A program made the position numbers and the translations under genes. Below, one piece after another: positions 44,976 to 56,700 of a stretch of DNA of 64,000 bases. The notes beneath the pieces are model-generated. The model saw nothing but the letters and a program-made list of their open reading frames with translations, had not been told where the DNA came from and searched no databases. The DNA comes from Xestospongia muta (Eukaryota > Porifera > Demospongiae > Haplosclerida > Petrosiidae): the NCBI GenBank assembly GCA_963693285.1, contig OY848926.1, forward strand, positions 2,113,001 to 2,177,000. Reading direction: 5' to 3'. The number at the start of each line of letters is the position of its first letter. The first letter of the stretch is position 1.

Positions 44976-45409
44976 TCATCAATGACATTATAAATACATC
45001 ACTGCAAAAATTGATTTAACCAATACATGATTGATTATACAAGTTAAATGTACATAACAAAATTATTTGATATAATAAAGTAATCATTATACTGCAGCTG
45101 TTTTGATTACTAATATATTATGGAATTGACATTCATGTGCTATTTAATAGATCTAGGATGGTTTTTTTATTCTTAGACATAATAAGTGCTGGACCAGGGC
45201 TGTCACATGGAAGTCATACATATGCTTCAACTTTTTTGTGGGAAATAGTACATACAAAATGTATTTTAATCTGTTAAAAAACTAATTTATTTTAACAGTG
45301 ATTAATTTTAGTGCATAACAATTTAGTGACAACAATGGGCTTAAAGTTTTTCTTTAATTCTATATGGTTGCTAGATAATTAAGGAAGTACTATATTCTCC
45401 TTAATTTAG
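44976..45409. other. Upstream spacer with MITE half
   Basis: 44998-45120 is the same half-element as at 25250 and 39569. A TA run precedes it at 44647-44671. No gene. Confidence 0.6.
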
Positions 45410-45650
45410 TTGTCTGATCTTATGAAAGTGATGAACTTCAACATTTACATCAAAGTCATGAAACTTCACTCAATAAACAATACAGAACTGAACTAAATCA
45501 AACAAAACTATACGTTGCTAGGCAACAATTAGAACAAGTGAAAGAAATCAATCAAAAAATAAATAACATTCCTTTTCTAGAGCAAAGGGAATACAACAGA
45601 CCGTCTTCAAGACAATAATCACTCATTATTACAAGCTCAATCTCTTATTA
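45410..45650 (+). pseudogene. Dead copy of CEP152-like exons 5 and 6
   Basis: Exon 5 copy behind a ttaatttag acceptor and exon 6 copy behind tttctag. Decayed like 40091-40331, to which it is closest. Confidence 0.78.
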
Positions 45651-45843
45651 TATCTATGACTATTGGCTTACACTTGTTTATTTAATTAGTCAAGTATTTT
45701 CATTCTTTGAACAGGAGATGCTAAAATTAGTATTCACAACGAAAACCAAATGTAAGTAGGCAACTCCATTTAAATTAATGAAAGATTTGTTTCATTCAGC
45801 TAAAAGATATAATGAAAGTACAGACAACCAATTATATATGACA

Positions 45844-46080
45844 TGTGGGTTATCACTGTAACTCCACCTCCAAGAAATGGCTTAGCTAAATTGTATGAAT
45901 GTCCCAATGGTATAGTACCTTGTTTCTGTATACAGGCATTGAACAAGATGATGTAGGAGTTGAGTTTGGAACAAAGTATGGAGATTCTGTGATTGAGGAC
46001 AATTATTCTGATTACATTTTAACTGATCAGGTTGATACAGTCTTTGCATATACTATGTTTGATAAATCCAATTGTTTAAA
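45844..46080 (+). pseudogene. Unrecognised exon pair, copy 3 of 3, ending in a hairpin
   Basis: Matches 20763-21002 up to about 46075 (NVTPPPRNG, then DDVGVEFGTKYGD), with a shifted intron-like segment. Its end has been replaced by an inverted copy of itself (46084-46115), so the donor is lost. Confidence 0.45.
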
Positions 46081-46115
46081 CATTTGGATTTATCAAACAT
46101 AGAGTATGCAAAGAC
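46040..46115. repeat. Inverted duplication forming a 32-bp hairpin
   Basis: 46040-46071 and 46084-46115 are reverse complements with two mismatches, separated by 12 bases. Sister copies at 20960 and 40760 have only the first arm, so the second arm arose here by local inverted copying. Confidence 0.85.
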
Positions 46116-46413
46116 TATAAGTTGCACATTTGTAGTTAAATATACACAGAGCAATTGAGAGAAGGGGGGGGGAGGAGCAGGGCAAATTCCTCAGGGTTCC
46201 AACCTCAAGAATAGCAATTAAAAGTGTCATTTCTTGTCAAATCTCTGTTTAAGATAACAATGTTTTGTGAGATTTTCTAAAACGAAAGCTAGAGAAATCA
46301 AATTTAAATTTTATTTATTTTTTTTTCACAGCATACATACATATGACTATATATATTGACTCTGTCACATGAAATTAAGTTTGTATACAATATAAGATAT
46401 ACATATAGTAGGG
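46116..46413. other. 3' flank of TRAF-like copy 7
   Basis: No gene. A diverged version of the four-MATH downstream flank with a G-run at 46167. Confidence 0.5.
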
Positions 46414-48951
46414 TCACTGCATATATTTGTCCCAGGATGCCCAAGTGGCTATCAACGGATCTGAGTATACAAATACTTCTTTGACCCTAAATCTAAGACA
46501 ATTGTTCTGTAAATACTCAGTGTTGGTTGAACTATTGTAATAGAGTTCTGAGCAAAGTATTAATTCATTTGTACCCCAGCAATTTATAGCTTTTTCTCCT
46601 GTATGGGCTTTGCATACATCTGAAGCATGGCCATTGCAATATATTGTGTAATTGTGATGATAAGCATCCTGTTTCCAATTAAGAAGCTGAACTAAAATAT
46701 CAACCTCAATAGGCCACTCAAGATGGTAATCATTTTCACCCTTTAAAAGACGAGCATACACTGCAACATAGTTCTTTTTACTTGCTTTGACTTCTAGTCT
46801 CAGCTTATAACCTCTGGAATGGGTTAAGAATGCAGAAGTAATGTATGTAGTACCAAGATCTTTACGTTTTGAAAAATTTGTAACAGTAAACTCTAAGAAA
46901 GAAGATATTGTTTGAGGATTTTGCCAACTTGGACATTTCCGACTGAACTCAGTTGAGTAGACAGTGACGTTTTTGACCCTGAATAGTAAGCAATCATCTT
47001 GAAGGTATTGTGTGTTCTTAGATGGATTGTATTCAAGAGATGAATGTTTTATAAATTGTGACTTTCCCCAGCCCTCACTTCCTCGTTCACCACTTGTTAC
47101 ACGATTACATGCACTATTACTGACATCTGATGACAATTCAATCACTTTACTGTGATGACCATTGTCTTCTCTCCAATTCAGTAGTTCTACTACTACATCT
47201 CCATGAAAAGGCCACAGCAAAAAATCATCCATTGGGCCTTTCATTAGATATACATACACACCAATGTGACCATGACCATCACAATTAGCATCAACTCTAA
47301 GTTGCATCTTGTACCCATTTTCATAAGTAACAAAAGGATCACCGAAATAAGGACTCTTGTGTTGTTTGTGTTTATTAAAGTGTGTTAGTACAAAATGACA
47401 AAGCTCTTGGGTATCATGTGAAGGGTGTTTCCAAGAAGGGCCTTTAAGAATACTGTGAGAGGAATAAACATCTACTGACTTAACTTTAATATGAATGCAA
47501 TCATTTCTAAGAAATTCTGTGTTACTGGAATGGTTGTAAGAGAGGGTGGAGTATGGTACAGACTGTCCACAACCAGTTGATGCCATATCAATATTGAGTA
47601 CTCTTTTAATAGATGAATATTGCAGTCCTTTATGGAAACTAAGAGTGTGCTTTTGATGATTTTTATTCTCTCTCCAATTTAAGATCTCGATGAGAATATC
47701 ACCAATAAAAGGCCAAGCTAATGTTTCGTCATACTCTCCCTTCATGAGTATAGCATGTAGGGACATATATGTACCCTTTGTTGTATTGAAACCATTGAAA
47801 GTGGAAGCAAAAACAATCAACTTATATCCTCTTAAATTTGTGTAAAATGGAGGACCATGAAAGGAAGTATTTATTTGTTTAACTTGAGTAAACGAAGTAA
47901 TTGTGAATTGACATAAGCAGCTACCTATAGCCCATGGTGGAAGATCTGGTACAATGTTCGGTAAAATAATCACTCTTTTAACTTGAAAGCTCAGACAGTT
48001 GTGTTGTAGATATTCTGTGTTTTTATCAGGATTGTACAAAAGCTCATCATTGGGTATAAAATCGGTGATGCCTTTACCCCACTCTGCTAGTTTATCAGTG
48101 GACATCTGACTACAGAAATAATCACCTGAGAGGGTCTTCGTGTAATTACTTGTATTGTCTCTCCAATTAAAGAGACCCACTTCTACTCCAGCACGAAGTG
48201 GCCATTGAAGTAAATGGTCATACTCACCTTTTGTTGTAAATGCAACTACAGAAACATTGCCCTGTTCGTACAAATTTGCATCTACCCTTAAATGAATCTT
48301 ATACCCATGTTTGTGAGTATAAAATGGAGGACTAAACCAAGGATCTTTACTCTCTAAATAATGCATGTAATTTGTCATTGTAAAAGATAAAGGAACTGTT
48401 TGTACTATCTTGTTAGCAGTATAAGGTATGCTTCCCATGGAATGAACAATTACACGTAAAGGACATTCTGTCTCAAGATGATGTTGTATATCTTTGTGGT
48501 TATATTGGCTACTAGAACATTTATTGGGACAATCAATAGAGATTTTCCAACAAATTGGTAAATGCTCTTCTACTGTTGCCTTATCAGCACATTGAGAATT
48601 GCAGTGCTTGCATTTTATAACACCCTTATTACAATTTTTTGTTACATGTTGTTCCAATCCACGTAGCTCACCTGTCCAAATACATCCCTCCTTATGGTAA
48701 TAACAATGTACTTCTAAATTTAACAGCTGACGAGAGAAAAATTTATCTTTAATTGCTTCAAAGTTATCATATCGACATTGAGGACACTTAACATTAGGAG
48801 TACACTTCAGTCGTTCAGTACAATTAGAGCATATGTGATTACCACAACAAGTTGTTTGATAAGCATCTTTTAATAGTTCAAAACAAATTGGACACTTATA
48901 ATCGTATGTTGGAGGATTAACAAACTCAACATCTTGCTCCATTTCATCCAT
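46414..48951 (-). CDS. TRAF-like protein, RING + TRAF zinc fingers + 4 MATH domains (copy 7)
   Basis: 845 residues: RING with all ligands, three zinc fingers, four MATH domains and a tail ending WASWDKYMQ, equivalent to the tail of copy 21339-23873. MATH1 lacks two residues (TLSGDYFC rather than TLYLSGDYFC). MATH4 keeps part of the loop deleted in other four-domain genes (CKAHTGEKAI). The sequence after zinc finger 2 is changed (ICWKISIDC). The bases before the ATG differ from other copies (taattaacctg), but the ag acceptor is retained. It is the array member next to the CEP152-like gene and points away from it. Confidence 0.92.
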   Translation of the reverse strand: MDEMEQDVEFVNPPTYDYKCPICFELLKDAYQTTCCGNHICSNCTERLKCTPNVKCPQCRYDNFEAIKDKFFSRQLLNLEVHCYYHKEGCIWTGELRGLEQHVTKNCNKGVIKCKHCNSQCADKATVEEHLPICWKISIDCPNKCSSSQYNHKDIQHHLETECPLRVIVHSMGSIPYTANKIVQTVPLSFTMTNYMHYLESKDPWFSPPFYTHKHGYKIHLRVDANLYEQGNVSVVAFTTKGEYDHLLQWPLRAGVEVGLFNWRDNTSNYTKTLSGDYFCSQMSTDKLAEWGKGITDFIPNDELLYNPDKNTEYLQHNCLSFQVKRVIILPNIVPDLPPWAIGSCLCQFTITSFTQVKQINTSFHGPPFYTNLRGYKLIVFASTFNGFNTTKGTYMSLHAILMKGEYDETLAWPFIGDILIEILNWRENKNHQKHTLSFHKGLQYSSIKRVLNIDMASTGCGQSVPYSTLSYNHSSNTEFLRNDCIHIKVKSVDVYSSHSILKGPSWKHPSHDTQELCHFVLTHFNKHKQHKSPYFGDPFVTYENGYKMQLRVDANCDGHGHIGVYVYLMKGPMDDFLLWPFHGDVVVELLNWREDNGHHSKVIELSSDVSNSACNRVTSGERGSEGWGKSQFIKHSSLEYNPSKNTQYLQDDCLLFRVKNVTVYSTEFSRKCPSWQNPQTISSFLEFTVTNFSKRKDLGTTYITSAFLTHSRGYKLRLEVKASKKNYVAVYARLLKGENDYHLEWPIEVDILVQLLNWKQDAYHHNYTIYCNGHASDVCKAHTGEKAINCWGTNELILCSELYYNSSTNTEYLQNNCLRFRVKEVFVYSDPLIATWASWDKYMQ

Positions 48952-50438
48952 AATTAACCTGTAATGATAGAAATATATATCAGTATATCTGTTATCAGTA
49001 TTATCATCCTTAATGCCGTGTATAATAAATATATATTAAAAAACATAACAAGAATATACAATTGCAATGTTCCTGTGGATATTGCACATCATTCAATTCC
49101 TAATGTAATACAATTTTACTTGGTATAGTTGTAACTCTTATTCTTGTCTTGATAGTAATGATCACACTAGTCTATTAGCTAAGTGTCTTCCCTAGATGTT
49201 AATATATTCATATTCACCATGATTACCATCATCATGGTATGTCAACTCTTTTTGTTAGTAATGTAATTTTGTTCTCTGTAATGATACTATTTTGTCATAG
49301 CTACTAAGCTATTATGACAATCAACACTATGATACATGGTGTATGTGCACTACCTCATGGTATATGATCCAATAAAGTGGTGTGATTTTATATACACAAT
49401 ATAGTAGTATACTAAACTTTATATCTAAAGCTACTATTAATTTATACACTGTTATATATGTGAGAGAGGGTACTCTTGTCACAACTTACTATCATAATTT
49501 CACTCCTAGCAGCCATATTAGTAAGTAGTCAGTTAATTCACCTTACATAATAATGGGTGGGCCTTGTCTGTTGTGGTTATATCATTGTCTCTATAGGCTA
49601 TTCCTAAATTGTGGCTTTTAATGTGATTATAGAACCAATATGATCATTACTACCAACACAAGAGACCAAGTAATTACATCTATATCAAATGAAATTGTGA
49701 TGACTATGGGAATATCTATAAGTCATAACTCGAATGTAATATAAAGAATTGAACCTCAACTAGTTGATATGTTATGAATTATGATGGTATAGTGTCTAGT
49801 TCTTGTCTCCCAGACGATTGTGCCTCAATGCAAAATTCTCAGACTGGTATCTTGGCTTGACTTTCTTGAGACAAGAAATGACATGCACACTAGAATCGTA
49901 GTGTCCAATGATAATTAAAACATTAAAAAATGAGTATCTTTATTACGGCATCAGAAACAAGAGATATAAGCAAATATATATACAGACTACCTTTCATCAT
50001 GGGATATGGTAGTCTTGAGGTGAGACTATGCAGTTTTGTAGTGCGATATCATCAAAGTGTAAATAAAACAATTATAGTACATAGAAGCATTTTTATAGCA
50101 AACCTTAGTATACAATGTCAAATATTGTATATAATTATTATATATAGGTTTTTGTGATCAATACTTATCAATAAAATACTAATAACCATAACTGTTAAAA
50201 CTTATAAACATGAACTAAGGACATGTAGTTATATAACCATTTATCCTAGATACTTACTTGAAGTACAGGAGCTCTTTGAGAAATGGTAATTAGAATGATA
50301 ATAGCAGGTTGTTGATGATTTTAAGATATGATTCCCTAATTGTGATGTCTTTGTAGTTAGTTAGATAATCCTGCAGCTTTTAGTACAGCAATTTGTAGTT
50401 TCAAGATCAGGTGACTGAATCTAATTTCCCACCAATTG
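48952..50438 (-). promoter_or_regulatory. Split 5' UTR and damaged promoter of TRAF-like copy 7
   Basis: Acceptor at 48959-48960, a donor gtaagtatc at 50257 and first exon from 50258. The CCAATCAG box of other copies is mutated here (plus strand ctaatttccc instead of ctgattggcc at about 50421). Similarity to the array ends at about 50438, some 300 bases before the CEP152-like start codon. Confidence 0.45.
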
Positions 50439-50736
50439 GAGGTGGAGTCACATTGACAACTGAAGCTATTATAAAATTTACTGAACGTTTTTTAATTTGA
50501 GCACACTCTGTTGTGCCCAAATTTAACAAAAACTCATTAATTTTTAAAGTAAAATTCGTGTATACAACATGAAATAAAGAATTGTGAACTTCCAATAAAC
50601 TTACAAGACAAAGAACGATACAAACTTTGCTGATGAACACCGAAGTAAATTTTGTGCTCCACGTGAGTCCGCGTGGGTACACAAATGCGCATGCTCAGTC
50701 TCTTAGTACGAAATTTGAAGGCGGTAAATTGGACTG
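50439..50736 (+). promoter_or_regulatory. Presumed promoter region of the CEP152-like gene
   Basis: Unique sequence between the end of the array and the first ATG. No TATA box was recognised. It would be shared head-to-head with copy 7. A short plus-strand-incompatible similarity (minus strand VVNVTPPP at about 50430-50460) recalls the exon pair at 20763. Confidence 0.35.
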
Positions 50737-53700
50737 ATGGAGGAAAGCTTAGTGTTTCAAGTAGATCATCAAGAAGTGAGTATTAATTACCACTGTTACT
50801 AAATGTACTTTATTATTGATATTATAGGAATCAGAAGATGAGGATGATATTGCAAGAAAAGAGGAGGTTAGATCACATGAATTATCGTCATAGTTTTATT
50901 GTTTATAGCTTCAACGACTACTTACAGAGGAGTTATGTGATGATCTCTTAGAGGACAGTGAAGAAGAAGAAGTGACATTCTATTCTCCACCACCTTCATC
51001 TCATTTATCACCTCATCTAACATCTAATAATTACTTACCTTCACCAATGAGAGTATCACATTGGCAGACCACACCTACTCACAAGCAAACCACACCCACT
51101 CATTTGAATGAACATTCTGATGTATTTACAGGCACAAGTCAAGCTTATACAGATGATGTCATAATGACATCACAGTATGAATCCGTTCCAAATGCACCAG
51201 TTAATCTAGTTGCTAAAACTAGTCCAACAACCACGTCTGAAATAACCCCTGGTCTATATACTCATCTTAATAGAGAACAAATGGAAGTATTATATAATAG
51301 TAAATGTCATCAAATGAAAGAACTGGAACAAACAATGAATTTATTTCAACATGAACAAGAGAAAAAGGTCATTTTATTTACTAATTTAATGTACTAAGAG
51401 CACAATCTATATTGATCTAACATAATGCTAATACTTTAGTATATTATTCTAAAGTACATAATATGACACTGAGGATGTCAGTGTTTACTATATAGAGATT
51501 TTACTGTGAGTGGTATTGAATGATAAAAAAAATATAGAATAATTTGTGTAATAAATAAAATAATTTATGTACGTAATAAAATGTAGACTTGTTAACTGGA
51601 TTTAATGGTAGATATTTATTCTATTTCTCTATCTTTTAGTTAGGTATATTACGTCATTTAAATAGACAATTAGAAGCTGAGAAATCCAAGTTAACACAAG
51701 ATCTCACTGAAAAACAAAACCAGTTTGATGAGTTAATGAAGCAAGTAGATAATTTGGAAGGAGTGAATGAGAAGAAAGACAAAGTGGAAAAGGAGAGAGA
51801 AGACCTGGCAGTCCAATTGGGTGTGGCTCAAGCTACAATACAATCTTTAACCATGCAGGTAAAAATTGTATATTTCTACATAAGTGCTAGTACTATGTGT
51901 ACATATTATAATTACTTGATGATTGAGGGTTATGTGGGGATGACATGTATAATATAAATCTTCCTCTTCCTTAAATGTGCTAAGTCATGAACTAAGTAAA
52001 AATTCTTTCTGGGTGAAAGACAGTTTCAATTTTGTGATGCTTTTGATACAAATTTATAACATTCAGATCATTAAAAATCAGTATAATAAACACCTTGTGA
52101 TTGTCATTTAGTGGTTTTGTCGTATTGTTGTGTTAACAAGCAATGCTCTAAATAGTGCAGTGAAATGTCGTCTTAGTTTCTATTTGTGTGTGTGTGTGTG
52201 TAGTTTTGGTCACACTTAGGAATGTGATAATTGATTTATCGTAACTCATAATCACAAGCATACAAGATCACATGTTTGATTGTGTCACAGAGAAAATGTG
52301 ATTTGACATTTTGTGACACAAGAAAGCAAAGAGCAGTAAGAAGAACCATTTAAAAAGCAGGATTTTGCTTACTAGAAATATAGAACATGTGAATGAGATT
52401 ATAAACTAGGTTATTTATACAGTAGCAATGCTAAATTTTATTTCTTCTGGAATGCTGTACTTATTAATATTATAATCTCATCTTTTACTGCGTGACTGAC
52501 TGCATATTCATATATTCATAGTATCAGTGTTTTTACTATTAATGTTGTTTGTTTATCAACGTGGTATTTTATGTTCCACCCACTAAACCACAAACTAAGT
52601 GTTCAATGATCCCACTAGTGGAGATATCTACATACGTTGATCCAAGTACTGTTAGTATTGAACACATACAACTTACTAACTACTATAATAGAATTTTTAT
52701 TGCCTGACATGTTGATACGAAATTTGTGACATCTACAGATGATTAAAAGTCACTATAATAATAGCCTTTGTAATTGTCTATACCCTCCACACAAAACCAC
52801 AAACTAGGTACTAATTTAAAGTTCAATTATTCCACTAGTAGTGATATCTACATACGTTGATCCAAGTACTGTTAGTATTGAACACAACCTACTAACTACT
52901 GTATGGTTAGTAATTTTCTAGGGTCTAATATTTTATGGATGAAAACTTAGTACCTAAATCTAAAAATTTCTTGGTATAAATATTTACACGGTGTGGCCTG
53001 GAAATAAACACATGGTATGTACATGGGTAGAGAAATAATGATGGATACTTTCTATGTTGATAGAATGATTCAAAGTAACATATTTATTAAGATATTTGAG
53101 CTGCAAGACATGTAGTTCTTCACCAGAGGCTGGAAATATCTATGATCCTTTTTCTGTTGCAATGCCCTTTTCACTACCAACATGTCTTTCTCCTTTGCTG
53201 AATACTTACTCTAAAGCCATCTCTTCATTTGATTCTCCTTGATACAATGTTTTTTGTAGCTTGCGTGTAATCCCTTGAACTTCATCTTTAGGTTTGAGAT
53301 ACTTGTACAACGACATTCGGAACTCACCACTTGACTTAATGTCTATAACAAGCATGCCTCCATTAAAAAAAGATATTGAATTTTGCGATTGCCTTAACTG
53401 TTTGCAAAATTTCGGAAAAATATCTACCCACAAAACTACCAACCATACAGTACTATAACAGGTCTATAGTTCACTATAAAAACTATAAAAAGAAAATGAG
53501 TAATAACTTTAGTAAATTCAAAAATATAATTTCTAGTGTTTGATACGCATTCATTACTTTAAATTAAAAAGTAATAACAAAAAAGGTAATATTTTTAATT
53601 AGTACAAATCATTATTGTTACATTGTCTCATGTGGTTTGTTTATGAAAAAAATCCTTTACGTGAGTGTATTATTGCACCTCTAACTCTCAAACGAATACA

Positions 53701-56700
53701 GTCATCTTCAATGTATTGAACGCTACGAGTAGCTGAATATAAAGTAGAGTGAGCACAGAATTGATGAATCCCCCAAGCTGAGTCAGCTTTTTTCTTTGCA
53801 CCTGTTACTTGATTACGAGCACCAGATACTGCATTTGCAAAACGGATTACATGGAAAATATGTGAGTCATTTTTATGCCAATTAACAAGTTCTATTGTTA
53901 TATCAATATTCATTGGCCATTTCAGATTATAATCATTCTCTCCTTTAAGCAAACGAGCAAAAATTGAAAGATGAGTACCTTTACCATCACCATCTCCATT
54001 AGGATTCGCTTCTAATCTCATTTTGTAGCCATTTTTATGAGTATAGAATGGAGGACTAATGTACTCACTGTCATATATCTTATGTTTATAAAACCCTGTG
54101 ACAGTGAATTCTAGACAAGGCGATGATGTGAACCATGAATTCTGCCATCTTGGAGTTTTGTTAAGTAGAGGAGTGCTATATATAACAATATCATATATTC
54201 TAATACGCATACAGTCATCTTCAAGATATTTTGTATTTGAAGCATATCTAGGAAATAAAGTAGAGATTGGTATGACCTCATAATTACCCCAGGAATTTGG
54301 AGCAAGACCATCGGCACTATAAACTCTAGCACGAGCATCATCACTACTGTCATCATCAAAATGAAGAACCTTTCTATGATGGCTGTGATCACCATTCCAA
54401 TTAAGAATGTCAATAACAATATCAGCACAAAAAGGCCATGATAGGGAGTCATCATATTTACCCTTCATTAAAAATCCATAAACTGCTACATGTGTCCCTA
54501 CACTGCCTGCAGCATTTACTTTTAGGCACATTTTATAACCTTGTGGAGATGTATAAAATGGAGGACTGAAATAAGCATTCTTTAGTCGAATACGATGAGA
54601 GAATTGAGTTATAGTGAACTCAGAGAATTTTGTAGGTTTCTGATTTTGCCAAATTGGAATCTTAGTGTAATGAGGTGTTGAGTATACAACTACTTCTTTG
54701 ACCTTAAATCTAAGACAATCATTCTGTAAATACTCAGTGTTGGTTATAGTGTTGTAATTGAGTTTTGAGCAATGTATTAATTGATGTGTCCCCCAGCTAT
54801 TTGATGCTCTTTCTCCTGTTATAACCCGACTTTTACTTTCATCTGAAGTTCGCCCATTGAAGGAGATTGTGTGATTATGATGAGTGATATTCTGTCTCCA
54901 ATTAAGAAGTTGAACTACGATATCAGCTTGAAAAGGCCACACAAGATTATGATCATTGTCACCCTTTAAGATACGAGCATACACTGAAACATAATGGTCA
55001 TCATAGTTTTTGTTTGCTTCGACTTCTAATTGCAGCTTATAACCTTGATAATGTGTTAAGAATGCAGGCCCAATGCATTTAGTACCAAGATATTTACGTT
55101 TTGAAAAATTTGTAACTGTAAACTCTAAATAAGGAGACGCTGATTGAGGATTTTGCCACCATGGAAGTTTCTGACTGAACTCAGATGAGTGGATAATAAC
55201 TTCTTTGACCCTGAATAGTAAGCAATCATCTTGAAGGTATTGTGTGTTTGTATATAGATTGTATTCAAGAGCTGAATGTTGTATAAATTGTGAATATCCC
55301 CAGCAGTCAGTTCCTTGTTCACCAGTTGTTACCCGACTACATGCACTATTACTGACATTTGATGACAATTCGATAACTTTTCTGTGATGACCATTGTCTT
55401 CTCTCCAATTCAGTAGTTCTACTACTACATCTCCACGAAAAGGCCACAGCAAAAAATCATCAATTGGGCCTTTCATTAGATATACATACATACCAACGTG
55501 ACCATCATTGTTAGCATTGATTTTTAGTTGCATCTTGTACCCATTTTCAAAAGGGTCACTGAAATAAGGACTATTGTGTTGTTTGCGCTTAGTAAAATGA
55601 GTTAGTGCAAATTGGCAAAGTTCTTGAGTATCATGTGAAGGGAGTCTCCAAAAAGGACCTTTAGGAATATTATGGGAAGAATAAACATCTACTGACTTAA
55701 TTTTAATATGAATGCAATCATTTCTAAGAAATTGTGTGTTAGTGGAATGATTGTAAGAAAGGGTAGAGTGTGATACAGACTGCACTGCACTACCAGTTGA
55801 TGCTATATCAACAGTGAATACTCTATCGGTAGAGGTATTTTGCAATCCTTTATGGAAACTAAGAGTGTACTCTTGATGATTTTTATCTTCCCTCCAATTC
55901 AATATCTCAACAACAACATCACCACTAAAAGGCCAAGCTAATGTATCATCATACTCTCCTTTCATGAGTATAGCACACAGTGACATATGAGTACCTTTTG
56001 TTGTGTCGAAACCATTGAGATAAGTAAAAGCAATGAGCTTATATTCTCTTAAATTTGTGTAAAATGGAGGACCATAAAAAGAAGCATTTCTTTTTTTACT
56101 TTCTGTAAACGAAGTAATTGTGAATTGACATAAGCAGTTCCCAACAGCCCATGGTGGAAGATCTGGTACAATATTAGGTAAAATAGTCACTCTCTTAACT
56201 TGAAAGCTAACACAGTTGTGTTGTATATACTCTGTGTTTTTATCAGGGTTATACCAAAGCTTGTCATTGGGTATAAAATCGATGATGCCTTTACCCCACT
56301 CTGCTAGTTTCTCAGTGGGCATTTGACTACAGAAATAATCACCTGAGAGGTAAAAGGTCTTGGTGTAACTACTTGTATTATCTCTCCAATTAAAGAGGCC
56401 CACCTCCACTTCAGCACGAAGTGGCCACTGAAGCAAATCGTCATGCTCACCTTTTGTTGTAAATGCAAATACAGATACGTCGCCATTTTTACGCAAATTA
56501 TTTGCATCTACCCTTAAATGAATCTTATACCCTTGTTTGTGTGTATAGAATGGAGGACTAAACCAAGGATCTCTACTCTCTAAATAATGCATGTAATTTG
56601 TCATTGTAAAAGATAAAGGAACTGTTTGTACTATCTTGTTGGCAACGTAAGGTATGCTTCCCTTGGAATGAACAATTACACGTAAAGGACATTCTGTCTC

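Noticed and set aside
46040..46115. Transcription terminator hairpin
   Set aside because: Comparison with sister copies shows a local inverted duplication, and bacterial-type terminators do not apply here.
50407..50682. 91-codon minus-strand frame upstream of the CEP152-like gene
   Set aside because: No homologues recognised in the window, no supporting splice sites; it lies across the presumed promoter. Only its first few residues recall the exon pair at 20763.
54111..54455. Hydrophobic 114-codon minus-strand frame that could look like a membrane protein
   Set aside because: It overlaps the MATH5 coding sequence of 53641-57177 in another frame.
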